In this document: piece after piece, positions 35,950 to 44,827 of the stretch
How positions within the stretch are numbered: the first letter of the stretch is position 1
Layout: each line of letters starts with the position of its first letter
Assembly: GCF_014836635.1 (NCBI RefSeq)
Contig: NZ_JACSQL010000004.1
Location: 1 to 64,000 of the forward strand
Source of the DNA: Paenibacillus gallinarum
Lineage (GTDB): Bacteria > Bacillota > Bacilli > Paenibacillales > Paenibacillaceae
Direction of reading: 5' to 3'
Length of the DNA stretch: 64,000 bases
The notes under the pieces: generated by a model
Told to the model about the DNA's origin: nothing
Databases searched by the model: none
The model's input: only the letters and a program-made list of their open reading frames with translations
Position numbers and translations under genes: made by a program

Positions 35950-36696
35950 TTAAGCAAACATCCAGTGCAGTGCTTCTATAAATTGTTTCGCGAAGAAGAC
36001 ATCATCATGAGTTCCGCCTTCAACGAGTACAAATTTCAGCTGCTCCGGGGTCAATCCTTTCTCCAATAACCGTTCATGGGCTCTTAGGGTGTATGGAACC
36101 ATGTGACGCTGAATATTTTCTTTATACACTCCTTCAAGACTTCCAACAGATAGAAATAGTTTACCGCCATGATGTAAAGAGAGCGGGTTATCTTCTATAA
36201 AGGTCAACATACCTTCATACCAGAAGGAAGCTGATAAAGCTCCGATTTTGCCGAATACATCAGGCCGCAGATAGCCGGCATAGAGAGAAATCAGGCCGCC
36301 TAGAGAGGCGCCGATGATTCCGGTATGCTCGGATTCAGTCAAAGTACGATAGGTCATATCAATATGCGGTTTCAAAACATCGGTGATGTATTCTATATAT
36401 TCCGCACCCTTACTGCCAAAACCAGGATGACCTGCACCTCGAAGAGAAGCGGCGGGCCAAGGGGTATATTCATGAATTCGGTTGTTTGGTTCAATCCCAA
36501 CGATAATGAGTTCGGGTAGTTCCTTTACTCGAAATTTATGACTGAGTAAATTAAATACTTGGCTAACGAGATCTATTCCGTCTTGAAGATAAACGACAGG
36601 AAATCTGACGGAATTCTCAGTCTCATTATAGGAAGGCGGGAGATAGATGGAAATCTGTTTATCTAAAATGACTTCTTGCTGATACATATTTCTCAT
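35950..36696 (-). CDS. Alpha/beta-hydrolase esterase (YieL/enterochelin-esterase-like)
   Basis: 248 aa, single-domain putative esterase. The nucleophile elbow is GASLGG (Ser at about 131), the acid probably D in the 'SVGSLEG' to 'EGGTHDD' region, and the His in GGTHDDVFF near 230. No signal peptide. ATG 36696 has AAGGAG about 8 bp upstream. Family members include feruloyl and acetyl-xylan esterases as well as siderophore esterases. Its place between carbohydrate genes suggests removal of acyl groups from sugars, but this is inference. Confidence 0.82.
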   Translation of the reverse strand: MRNMYQQEVILDKQISIYLPPSYNETENSVRFPVVYLQDGIDLVSQVFNLLSHKFRVKELPELIIVGIEPNNRIHEYTPWPAASLRGAGHPGFGSKGAEYIEYITDVLKPHIDMTYRTLTESEHTGIIGASLGGLISLYAGYLRPDVFGKIGALSASFWYEGMLTFIEDNPLSLHHGGKLFLSVGSLEGVYKENIQRHMVPYTLRAHERLLEKGLTPEQLKFVLVEGGTHDDVFFAKQFIEALHWMFA

Positions 36697-36800
36697 GAAC
36701 GAAACTCCTTATCTATATGAGTACAATAGAGAACGGGTGATATGGCTCTGTGCTCTAGCATAAGAAAAATAAATAAGGCCTTCCATGGACAAAATCCGGA

Positions 36801-37847
36801 TTAATTCTGCCTGATAATAAATGGATCGCTGATAAGTACAACTTCGTCCTGAGTAGTGATATCTGTTGTGTTGTAAAGTGATACTTCCTTCGTCAAACGA
36901 TACCTTCCGACTGGCAATTTTTCAGTGATATAAGCATCAAGTTCCACTTTTTTACTTGGTTCCAGTCCATATAAAATGTCAATGTAGCTAAGGTCAGCAT
37001 ATACTTTTGTCCATACCCCATCGATATCGGCTTCGACTCCTGTAAATGCACCATAATGGAGGGTCATGTCTGTATTATTCATTATACGGAATGAAACCGC
37101 ATTGCCATCGAGATATTCTTTTTCCGACAACCCACACTTTACGATTTCAGAACCTATGAGATTAAGTTTAATATCCTCTCGTTCTGAACGAGTAAGTGTA
37201 GATGGCTCACCGAGGCTGACTCCTTCTGCTTCTTCGATTCGATCTTTGAGGGATGAGGTAGGACTATTGGACATTGCTGATTTATTCATTGCCTCTTGTT
37301 CAGAGGCAGCTCTTTTCGTAATGGTAAATGGATCGCTAATGAGGGTAATTGACTCTTTTTGTGAGCTGTCTGATGGATCCTGGAGTGACACCTTTTTCGT
37401 TAGACGATATTCTCCTGGCGGAAGGGCCTCTGTTCTTGCGTAGGAATACTGCTCAGAAGAATTACCTGAGTCGAGTCCATATCCAATACTGATAACAGCT
37501 TCATTTTCAAAATAAATCTCGAACCAGCGTTCTCCCAATTTCCTTTCCATTCGAAGATCTGCACCATAAAATATCGGATGACCAGAATGATTCACCAGCT
37601 CATAAGAGATAGCTTCTCCTTCTTGAAGTTGTTGTTCTACGAGTCGAAGATTAAGTTTCTCGTCTTCTTGTATTTGTGCTCTTGTGTGTATAGAGTCTTT
37701 TCCTTGCTTGAATCCACTAGTGTGGATATCCGAACCAGTTGTAGATATGTCCTTTTGACAGGAGACAAGCAGGAGCATAACCCCGGTGACAAGCAGCAAA
37801 TAAAGCAGCTGTTTTCTGCGTTTCATGACTCTATTGTTATTCGGCAT
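36801..37847 (-). CDS. Lipoprotein with two immunoglobulin-like repeats
   Basis: 348 aa from ATG 37847 (MPNNNRVMKR), which has GGAGG 9 bp upstream. Signal peptide with lipobox LVSC. Two homologous domains follow (about 65-180 and 215-345); each has LNL near its start, a Y/F-rich middle (ISIGYGL / IDILYGL), 'LPPGEYRLTK' versus 'LPVGRYRLTK', and ends with LISDPFTI or LISDPFII. This matches the bacterial Ig-like domain found in Firmicute lipoproteins of unknown role. Probably exposed on the cell surface. Not obviously linked to neighbours; possibly a wall-stress or structural protein. Confidence 0.8.
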   Translation of the reverse strand: MPNNNRVMKRRKQLLYLLLVTGVMLLLVSCQKDISTTGSDIHTSGFKQGKDSIHTRAQIQEDEKLNLRLVEQQLQEGEAISYELVNHSGHPIFYGADLRMERKLGERWFEIYFENEAVISIGYGLDSGNSSEQYSYARTEALPPGEYRLTKKVSLQDPSDSSQKESITLISDPFTITKRAASEQEAMNKSAMSNSPTSSLKDRIEEAEGVSLGEPSTLTRSEREDIKLNLIGSEIVKCGLSEKEYLDGNAVSFRIMNNTDMTLHYGAFTGVEADIDGVWTKVYADLSYIDILYGLEPSKKVELDAYITEKLPVGRYRLTKEVSLYNTTDITTQDEVVLISDPFIIRQN

Positions 37848-38008
37848 AGCGCATATCCTCCTTCTCATCAACCTCTATAATCTTTTGACGCAGTTAAGCT
37901 GGATATCGTTCCCTATTCTTAAAAAAGATAAAAAATACTTCAGTAACTTCCATTCTTAAGGTAATATGAAAGCGCAGACAAAATTTCTTGAAGGTGGTTT
38001 GGTCCCCC

Positions 38009-39958
38009 ATGGAAATGAGTAGAACGGATAAGGATAAAGGAAGTAGCCTCTATGTGGATCGGCAAAATTTAAAAGAGGCTTTGTCAGCAAGGGTTGAAAA
38101 ATCTGAAGCAGATTCAGCCGCTTTTGCTTTTGGGATCACGAATTGGAGACAAAGATTAAGATGCACCCAAGAAGAGCCTCATTTCACTAAGAGCTGGGAG
38201 CAGGTTAGATGGAAAGCTTCTCAGGCTTTAAATGAACCACTTCCGCAACTTTCTTTTGCGATCTTTAGGCAATTTGCCGAGACGGGAGAGCGTAAAGCAT
38301 ATGAGGATGTTTATTTTGAACGGAGAGCGAGGTTGAATGCACTTGCTGTAGTAACTGCAGTCATCACAGATAAGCAAGAGCACCAACAATATCTGGCTTC
38401 GTTAGAAAATGTGATCTGGGATATATGCGGAGAGTATACGTGGTGCTTAACCGCACATCTTCCAAGGGAAGGAGACCCCTCTCAAGAGGTGGATTTGTTT
38501 GCGGCCGAAACCGCACAGACACTTGCTGAAATTTATGCGATGCACCAAGAGGTACTGGATGCAAGGATTGCTGAGCGGATCCGAATTGAGGTGAGAAGAC
38601 GGGTGCTTACCCCGGTTTTTACTGAAAAAAGATCCTTCTTTTGGCGAAGCGCAGATCATAACTGGTCGGCCGTATGTGCTGGCGGGAGCGGGATGGCTGC
38701 GCTTATTCTAATGAATGATCAGGAAGAAAAGACAGATGCGATGATGCAGACGCTTGAGTCTATGCAATCTTTTCTGAGCGGCTATGAAGCGGATGGAGGG
38801 TGTGCAGAAGGGCTGGGTTACTGGGTATACGGATTTGGTTACTATACATATTTCGCTGAGATGCTGAGGGAATATTCGCATGGGAAAATAGATCTGCTTA
38901 CAACAGAGCATGTGCGGTCAATCGCTCGCTTTCCCTCATCTATCCATCTTTCGGATGGAGTGTATGTTAATTTTTCGGATAGCAGTGAGCGGGAGGTGCT
39001 TCCGTCAGGACTTCTGAACCGAATCGCAGAGCGAACGGGATGCATTCATGATTTTCCTTCTATTATTCCTGGTATGCTGGATGACCCTGTGAGAAGATGG
39101 GCGCACCTGATTCGTAATTTCCTATGGAGTGATACGGAACAAAATAAGGGTGAGAAGCAGATGGAGAATCAAATTGCAGCTACATCCGACATTTCTGAGC
39201 GGGCGGGTCTTAGAACAGTGATATTCCCAAATCTCGGTTGGTGGGTGAGCAGAGGGAAGTTCAGTGGTTTCGCACTGAAAGGTGGGGATAACGGAGAGCC
39301 TCATAACCACAATGATCTAGGACAGATTATTATTCATGGCGGCGGGGAAAATCTTCTCTGCGATTTAGGCGCAGGTATGTATTCCAAAGCCTATTTTCAA
39401 GAAGGCAGAGAGTCGATTATTAATATCTCTTCGGGCGGTCATAGTGTCCCAGTGATCGGTGGGCATATGCAGAAGTCAGGTCCTTCGTATTCGGCAAAGG
39501 TTCTAAAGACAAAGAGCAGCGAGAAGGAACTTCAGGTAGTGCTTGATCTCACGCATGCTTATGGTGAAGCTCCAATTCACTACTTTACCCGTTCTATCCT
39601 ATTCAAATGTCACTCAGATGGAGAGAGATCCATAGTGGAACTGGAAGATGTGTTCGAGTGGAAGGGTATAGCGGAGTCGATAGAAGAAAGGCTGATTAGC
39701 CGAATCGGACCTATTTTCGAGCGAGATACGGTGATATGGAGTGGTAGCAGAGCAAGGTTGATCCTGCGCTATGATTCAGCCCTGTGGGCAGCATCATCTA
39801 TAGCAACGGCCCACTTCACCCATGAAGGCGAACCGTATACTTTTTATACGACTTCACTTGTAAGCAAGGAACAAGAGGGCAAACAAACCAAATGCCAGCT
39901 CCAGTTTGAGATAGAAGATATTTCTTCAAAGAGTCGTCATAAGACACCAATCAAATGA
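38009..39958 (+). CDS. Heparinase II/III-like polysaccharide lyase family protein
   Basis: 649 aa from ATG 38009 (AAGGTGG 11 bp upstream; a TTG at 37988 overlaps that site). The N-terminal half is alpha/alpha-toroid-like (WSAVCAGGSGMAAL, DGGCAEGLGYWVYGFGYYTYF), and the C-terminal half is a beta-sandwich with GDNGEPHNHNDLGQIIIHG, the conserved His region of Hepar_II_III proteins. No signal peptide, so it probably acts on imported fragments. These lyases cleave uronic-acid-containing chains and generate the unsaturated ends that GH88/105 enzymes remove, linking it to the gene at 15715. Substrate (heparin-like, alginate, ulvan, other) unknown. Confidence 0.85.
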   Translation: MEMSRTDKDKGSSLYVDRQNLKEALSARVEKSEADSAAFAFGITNWRQRLRCTQEEPHFTKSWEQVRWKASQALNEPLPQLSFAIFRQFAETGERKAYEDVYFERRARLNALAVVTAVITDKQEHQQYLASLENVIWDICGEYTWCLTAHLPREGDPSQEVDLFAAETAQTLAEIYAMHQEVLDARIAERIRIEVRRRVLTPVFTEKRSFFWRSADHNWSAVCAGGSGMAALILMNDQEEKTDAMMQTLESMQSFLSGYEADGGCAEGLGYWVYGFGYYTYFAEMLREYSHGKIDLLTTEHVRSIARFPSSIHLSDGVYVNFSDSSEREVLPSGLLNRIAERTGCIHDFPSIIPGMLDDPVRRWAHLIRNFLWSDTEQNKGEKQMENQIAATSDISERAGLRTVIFPNLGWWVSRGKFSGFALKGGDNGEPHNHNDLGQIIIHGGGENLLCDLGAGMYSKAYFQEGRESIINISSGGHSVPVIGGHMQKSGPSYSAKVLKTKSSEKELQVVLDLTHAYGEAPIHYFTRSILFKCHSDGERSIVELEDVFEWKGIAESIEERLISRIGPIFERDTVIWSGSRARLILRYDSALWAASSIATAHFTHEGEPYTFYTTSLVSKEQEGKQTKCQLQFEIEDISSKSRHKTPIK

Positions 39959-40096
39959 AACTTGAAGGGATTAAATGCGGAAAGTTGACCTGTTTATCTT
40001 GCTGCTTCTAGTAGTTAACTCCAAATTCAATTGCGTCCTTCTTAATAGCAGATGGTTGGTCAGTAGAATCGTTTAAACAGGCTTGAGAGTAATAAA

Positions 40097-40130
40097 AAAC
40101 AGACCTTATCTCATTCGATAAGGTCTGTTT
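40097..40130. terminator. Bidirectional terminator
   Basis: Perfect 14-bp arms AAACAGACCTTATC and GATAAGGTCTGTTT, loop TCATTC; A- and T-rich flanks. Serves the lyase gene and the pncB operon, which converge here. Confidence 0.92.
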
Positions 40131-40138
40131 AAAACGAG

Positions 40139-41611
40139 TTAAAGGGATACCATTACAGGTTTTTTGCTCGATTTGTTGGCTTCTTCTATGTTTTTCATTT
40201 TGTTGTCCCAGCAAGCCTGACTTAAATTCACAGGATATTCGGCTGGATATAAGGAACGTTTGTATTCTTCCCATAGAAGATCAAGCTGTTGTTTTGCAAA
40301 AAGTTGAATTTCTTGAACCTTTGGACATTCATACACAAGTTTGCCATTCTCGAAAATCACTTCGTGCAAATCGATCGCCGTAAAATTTTTGACTGCTTTC
40401 CTAATGTACGTATGCACGGGATGGAACATATGAAGTTCGGATTCTTTTTCCGGTTGTTCATAGGCAAGGGCAATATAATCGCCTTCTGATTTTTTCGTAT
40501 GGTTATTGATAATGCGATACACCTTTTTTATGCCTGGTGTGGTGACTTTCTCATGGCTTGCAGAAATTTTGATGGTATCTCTCATCTGTCCATTTTCGTC
40601 TTCAATGGAGACTAGTTTATACACAGCTCCTAAGGCAGGTTGGTCAAAGGCAGTTATACCTTTCGTTCCAACTCCCCATACATCAATTTTTGCTCCTTGA
40701 GCTTTTAAATTCATGATCGTGTATTCATCGAGATCATTTGAAACATAGATTTTAGTGTCAACAAATCCAGCTTGATCTAATAATTTCCTTGCCTCTTTGG
40801 AGAGATAACCCAAGTCCCCGCTATCGATACGAATACCGGCAAAATTGATGTTGTTACCTAATTCTTTTGCCACTTTTATTGCCGTCGGAACACCTGAATT
40901 TAGCGTATCGTACGTATCCACTAGGAAGACGCAATCCTTGTGACGTTTTGCGTATTTATGGAAAGCGATATATTCATCTCCATACGCTTGGACAAAGGAA
41001 TGGGCATGGGTTCCTGAGACAGGCAGACCGAATAACTTACCTGCTCGAACATTACTCGTACTAGAGAACCCACCAATATAGGCAGCTCTCGTACCCCATA
41101 GGGCAGCATCGAATTCATGTGCACGTCTAGTACCCAACTCGGAGATGGGCTGGTCACCCGCCACTTGTTTGATTCGGGACGCTTTGGTTGCGATGAGTGT
41201 TTGATAGTTCACAATATTTAATAAGGCCGACTCAATAAGTTGTGCTTCTATTAAAGGTGCTTCGACACGAAGAATAGGTGAATTTCCAAAGACAACCTCT
41301 CCTTCTCTCATGGCACGTATGGTTCCTGTAAAACGTATCGTTCTCAAAAAGTCGACAAAGTCTTCTTGATAGCCAAGTTCTTTTAAATAATCCAAGTCAA
41401 TTTCAGTAAAACGAAATGCTTGAATATATTCTATAATTCTTTCTAATCCAGCAAAAATCGCATATCCGTTTCCAAAAGGCAATTTCCGAAAATATAAATC
41501 AAATACCGCTTTTTTGGTATGAATATGGTCTGCCCAATAGGATTCAGCCATATTGATTTGGTACAGGTCCGTGTGTAGGGCGAAGCTATCGTCCACATCA
41601 TTCTTCATCAT
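40139..41611 (-). CDS. pncB: Nicotinate phosphoribosyltransferase
   Basis: 490 aa. Converts nicotinate and PRPP to nicotinate mononucleotide, the entry step of NAD salvage. Conserved blocks are present: TDLYQINMA near the N-terminus, ELGTRRAHEFDAA, SGTHAHSFV (phosphorylatable His), 'VDTYDTLNSG' and IRIDSGDLGYLSK. ATG 41611, or the adjacent ATG 41608, follows GGAGGT. It is the last gene of a four-gene operon, sirtuin, sirtuin, HD hydrolase, pncB. The NAD-consuming sirtuins release nicotinamide, so pncB in the same operon (with a deamidase) would recycle it. Confidence 0.96.
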   Translation of the reverse strand: MMKNDVDDSFALHTDLYQINMAESYWADHIHTKKAVFDLYFRKLPFGNGYAIFAGLERIIEYIQAFRFTEIDLDYLKELGYQEDFVDFLRTIRFTGTIRAMREGEVVFGNSPILRVEAPLIEAQLIESALLNIVNYQTLIATKASRIKQVAGDQPISELGTRRAHEFDAALWGTRAAYIGGFSSTSNVRAGKLFGLPVSGTHAHSFVQAYGDEYIAFHKYAKRHKDCVFLVDTYDTLNSGVPTAIKVAKELGNNINFAGIRIDSGDLGYLSKEARKLLDQAGFVDTKIYVSNDLDEYTIMNLKAQGAKIDVWGVGTKGITAFDQPALGAVYKLVSIEDENGQMRDTIKISASHEKVTTPGIKKVYRIINNHTKKSEGDYIALAYEQPEKESELHMFHPVHTYIRKAVKNFTAIDLHEVIFENGKLVYECPKVQEIQLFAKQQLDLLWEEYKRSLYPAEYPVNLSQACWDNKMKNIEEANKSSKKPVMVSL

Positions 41612-41674
41612 TATTACCTCCTAACCTAACAAAATACGGTCAGGTTTGTTCACTATATAGCGTTTTTTATGACA

Positions 41675-42253
41675 TTAGTTTTTAGTTTCTTCACTTTGAC
41701 GTAAGAGATGTTTAGCAAATTCAACGAGTCGGCGTGCTTCTTCCGTCCGAAGAAAATTTACATCCAAACCGTTTGGTCCTAGACGAAAACGATCTAGTGC
41801 ATCGGCATCCTTGAAAATTTGATAGAGCAGTTTAGCCTTTTCATGATCACTACACGAAATTTCAATCTCTGACAAACCAAGTGAATCATGTTGGTCATGG
41901 TAATAGATCATAAAATACGTTTTTTCATCATAGGGTAACTCGTTTGCCTCACAATATTCTTTGTAATACGCTGCTCCCCGGCTACCATGCCCTTGATCAA
42001 TACCATCATCCAACCGACGAGTATCATGGAAAACAGCCGCCATACCGAGTGCATCTAGTCCTTCATCTCGAATTCCTTTTTGGTGCCCGATGATAAGAGC
42101 AAGTAACAGCACGCGTGCACTATGTGTTTTCGTATGCCATTCACTATCTGGCAGCCAAAACTCGACGTTTTCCTCCATGAATGTATACCATCGTTCGTAA
42201 TACGCTTTAATTGGATGGAAATCAGGCTCATTTAGAACATTTGCTAAAAGCAT
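41675..42253 (-). CDS. HD-domain phosphohydrolase
   Basis: 192 aa. HD superfamily metal site is visible: H in TKTHSARVL (about 43), the HD pair in VFHDTRR (about 78-79), a further H in GHGSRG (about 90), and D in KDADALDRFRLG (about 150). Such proteins hydrolyse phosphate esters, including nucleotides. GGGAG lies 7 bp before ATG 42253. Spacing is 22 bp to the sirtuin gene upstream and 63 bp to pncB downstream, so it is in that operon. A role in nucleotide or ADP-ribose-derived metabolite turnover is inference; no known specific family was recognised. Confidence 0.85.
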   Translation of the reverse strand: MLLANVLNEPDFHPIKAYYERWYTFMEENVEFWLPDSEWHTKTHSARVLLLALIIGHQKGIRDEGLDALGMAAVFHDTRRLDDGIDQGHGSRGAAYYKEYCEANELPYDEKTYFMIYYHDQHDSLGLSEIEISCSDHEKAKLLYQIFKDADALDRFRLGPNGLDVNFLRTEEARRLVEFAKHLLRQSEETKN

Positions 42254-42275
42254 ATTTATTCTCCCATCTATTGGT

Positions 42276-43118
42276 TTATTTCAGCTGAACTAATTGCTCT
42301 AATACGGCGGAAATATCCCCATCGATTCCAATTGATTTGGAGGCGATTTCTTGCGGAATATAAATTTCTCCTTTATTCAGCGTAATATACGTCGCGTGTT
42401 CCTCGTTGTTCGTAATATTCATAAATGGTGCTTTAATCAACTGGTTTCTATAACCTACGCCTAGTTCCAGCAATACTAATTTTTTACCATGAGCGGTCTC
42501 AATAAATTTCTGATACGCTTCATAGCTGGCTTGCCAAGATGTATCTCTTAAGAAATTGCGGTCAACTTCTACATGCATTTGCATCGGACCGCCACATTTT
42601 GGACACTGTGGAATCAGGTCGGAAGGTACTTTTCCATTTTGCTGTTTTTGTGCCATTTCACGTAATACGAGATCACCGGAATAAACATCATCATGACAGC
42701 TGTTAGAACACTGTAGCTTACGACAATTGCCTTCAAATTCGAAAAGACGTTCTTTTGAAAAACCAGCCAATTCAAAGTGAGCATCCGTATTGGATGTAAT
42801 CACAAAATAATTTTTATCTCTCACTAGTTCATAAAGATTTTTCATTGCAGGACTAACTTCCTCGCTCTCTAAGAAGTACATGTACATCCGGCTAAAAAAT
42901 GCCCACTTTACTTCTTGAGAAGGGAAAGGATAAAAAGCGCCTTGCAGGATACTTCGAATGCCGTACTTTTCACGAAAATCGCTAAAATTCTCTATAAATG
43001 CCGCATTCTCTGCGAAAATATTATAGCCTCCTGAAATAGCAAGACCGTTACTGGCACCAATGACAATGCTGTCAGCTTCTTCGATTTTTTTTAAAACTGT
43101 TTCATATGTTTCTTTCAT
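42276..43118 (-). CDS. Class-M-like sirtuin (Sir2 family), Glu at the catalytic-His position
   Basis: 280 aa from ATG 43118 (MKETYETV; GGAGG 6 bp upstream; the longer start is a TTG inside that site). Sir2 fold: GASNGLAISGGY for NAD, TSNTD (N110, D112), a Zn finger with C137, C141, C172 and C175, and LELGVGYRNQLI. Where deacylases have the catalytic His (HG), this protein has E129-G. Class M sirtuins, known as lipoyl-linked protein ADP-ribosyltransferases, lack that His. The paralogue 45 bp upstream has Gln there. Probable NAD-dependent ADP-ribosyltransferase or NAD-consuming enzyme; deacylase activity is less likely. Confidence 0.82.
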   Translation of the reverse strand: MKETYETVLKKIEEADSIVIGASNGLAISGGYNIFAENAAFIENFSDFREKYGIRSILQGAFYPFPSQEVKWAFFSRMYMYFLESEEVSPAMKNLYELVRDKNYFVITSNTDAHFELAGFSKERLFEFEGNCRKLQCSNSCHDDVYSGDLVLREMAQKQQNGKVPSDLIPQCPKCGGPMQMHVEVDRNFLRDTSWQASYEAYQKFIETAHGKKLVLLELGVGYRNQLIKAPFMNITNNEEHATYITLNKGEIYIPQEIASKSIGIDGDISAVLEQLVQLK

Positions 43119-43163
43119 AAGTTCCTCCAATTAAAACACTTGATTCTAGATACGAAACCGTAC

Positions 43164-44036
43164 TTATTCGATATTCCCTGCTCGTTTTTCTTGCTCGTTC
43201 ACAGCAGTTTTCAATACTTTAGCAATGTCCTCATGAATCGCGAGTCCTTTATCTATAAGCTCAACTGGCAATATTGCATCGTTTGGATTAATCGTAATAT
43301 AATAGGCATCCGGCCAGTTATATGTCATATTCCAGAAGGGCTCTTTAATAAACATCGGAGTCATCTTTCCAACACCTAATTCTAAGAACAGTACCTTTTT
43401 ATCTTTGTTTTTGATGAGAAACTCATTATATTTTTTAAGTTCAGTTCGATAAGCAGTTCCTTCTAAGAATACATAGGAGCGAACCCATGGCTCCATATCG
43501 CCTCCGCATTTTGGACAGGTTGGAATCAACTCGGTAGGTATACTTGTTCCTTCCATGTTTTCAAACATTTTTTCAACCATGTCTTTATTAAAATAAACAT
43601 GGTCATGACAACGATCATTACATTGGAAATAACGGGAATCTCCTTGAATCGGTGCCACTTTATCTTGAGGGAAAACTTTAGAAAACTGTGCATCTTGATT
43701 CGTTGTCACAATGAAATAATTTTTGCCTTCGAGCAATTTTTCTAAATCAAGGTAGGGTTGGCCAGCTTCAAGCTCATGTACGCCCTTCTGATATAATGTA
43801 GCTAGGTAAGCCCAGCGTTCCTCTTTTGTTGGGAAAGGGTGATAAAATCCATAAAATAAATTTTCAATTCCGTATTTTTTTGCAAATTCCCCAAAATGCT
43901 TATTGAACAACTCTCCAGTTTGATAATAGCTGTATCCTGCAGCTTCCGACATACCAGCAGCTCCGCCAACCACGATTGCGTCAGCTTCTTCCATTTTCTG
44001 AAGTAATATATCTATATTGTTCTGTTGTAATAACAT
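43164..44036 (-). CDS. Class-M-like sirtuin (Sir2 family), Gln at the catalytic-His position
   Basis: 290 aa. NAD-binding GGAAGMSEAAGY (about 24-35), TTNQD (N113, D115), Q131-G-D where canonical sirtuins have the catalytic His, Zn ligands C139, C143, C174 and C177, and FLELGVGKMTP..IKEPFW. The Q-G-D, the C.N..C..H.Y spacing and the ELGVG...P segment fit class M (SirTM) sirtuins, which ADP-ribosylate lipoylated carrier proteins in other Firmicutes. No macrodomain, GcvH-like or lipoate ligase gene, the usual partners, is seen here. First gene of the operon; a long palindrome lies 108 bp upstream. Start ATG has GGAGGAC upstream. Confidence 0.85.
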   Translation of the reverse strand: MLLQQNNIDILLQKMEEADAIVVGGAAGMSEAAGYSYYQTGELFNKHFGEFAKKYGIENLFYGFYHPFPTKEERWAYLATLYQKGVHELEAGQPYLDLEKLLEGKNYFIVTTNQDAQFSKVFPQDKVAPIQGDSRYFQCNDRCHDHVYFNKDMVEKMFENMEGTSIPTELIPTCPKCGGDMEPWVRSYVFLEGTAYRTELKKYNEFLIKNKDKKVLFLELGVGKMTPMFIKEPFWNMTYNWPDAYYITINPNDAILPVELIDKGLAIHEDIAKVLKTAVNEQEKRAGNIE

Positions 44037-44130
44037 AATTTAATTTGTCCTCCTAATAGGGCATCAATTTCGTATCCTGATGTTCTTGGATTTAAATATA
44101 TTATATAAGTTGTATAATCTTATGAACAAG

Positions 44131-44175
44131 TATGCACTTTTAAGACATATACTATCCAATTAGATAGTGTATGTC
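44131..44175 (-). promoter_or_regulatory. Operator palindrome and promoter of the sirtuin operon
   Basis: GACATATACTATC (44144-44156) and GATAGTGTATGTC (44163-44175) form a palindrome with one mismatch around CAATTA. Next to it, AAGTATGCACTTTTA (44128-44142) is also found at 47070-47084. On the - strand, a TATAAT-like -10 box lies at about 44102-44112. The operator is upstream of the -35 region, fitting an activator. The gap 44037-44381 contains only this and the divergent hxlR-type promoter. Confidence 0.7.
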
Positions 44176-44381
44176 TAACAAATAAGAATTATAAAATGAG
44201 GCTTACTATAACTGGCGCATTCACGCATTGATAAGCTATCTATGTACATACTAAAATCCAGGGATGAAATGTATCTTCATTTAAGAGGCCCGCTTTACTA
44301 GACTATAAACATATAATATAGTTAATACATAATAAAGAATGCGTATATAACTTATGAATGTATACTATCTAGGAGGATAGC

Positions 44382-44729
44382 GTGGATATGAATATAAATA
44401 ACTCAATTACGAATAACGAGGAGTCCAAGGAACCGTTTTTTGGATACACTTTATCGATTATTAGCGGCAAGTGGAAACTGCTTATTATTTATCATCTCTC
44501 ACAAAATGGTGCTGTTCGTTATAACGAACTTCAACGTATGTTAGGAAAAATCACTTATAAAACCCTAAGTACTACATTAAAAGAAATGCAAAATGATGGT
44601 TTAATTCATCGGGAGGAGTATCCGCAAATCCCTCCAAAAGTGGAATATAGTCTAACGGAAAAGGGACAAACGCTTTGGCCACTCATTCAGGAGATGTGCC
44701 AATGGGGAGAACAATATAAAGAAGATTAA
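44382..44729 (+). CDS. HxlR-family winged-helix regulator
   Basis: 115 aa. HxlR signature throughout: GYTLSIISGKWKLLIIYHL, RYNELQR.LG.IT.KTLS..LKEM..DGLI.RE.YPQ.PPKVEYSLTEKG..L.P. AGGAGG lies 5 bp before GTG 44382 (ATG 44388 is an alternative). No conserved N-terminal redox Cys of the YodB/HypR type is present, so the signal is unlikely to be simple thiol stress. Its own upstream region has ATGTATACTATC next to the ribosome-binding site (44357-44368), a half-site of the palindrome at 44144-44175, suggesting autoregulation and control of the divergent sirtuin operon. Confidence 0.9.
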   Translation: MDMNINNSITNNEESKEPFFGYTLSIISGKWKLLIIYHLSQNGAVRYNELQRMLGKITYKTLSTTLKEMQNDGLIHREEYPQIPPKVEYSLTEKGQTLWPLIQEMCQWGEQYKED

Positions 44730-44733
44730 AAAA

Positions 44734-44777
44734 GCCCTAACTGGACGGGCTGTTCACAGCGATCGTCCAGTTAGGGC
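44734..44777 (+). terminator. Intrinsic terminator or stable hairpin
   Basis: Perfect 14-bp arms GCCCTAACTGGACG (44734-44747) and CGTCCAGTTAGGGC (44764-44777). The T-tail is weak (TTATGTTT), the A-rich flank precedes. Lies between convergent hxlR-type and hydrolase genes. Confidence 0.8.
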
Positions 44778-44827
44778 TTATGTTTACCTAACAGAGAGGG
44801 TTCATTTTTTTTAACCACTCTTTTTAA

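Noticed and set aside
39959..40096. Duplicate of the pncB 3' end (SQAC motif on the - strand)
   Set aside because: Only four or five residues match and the rest is unlike; likely chance.
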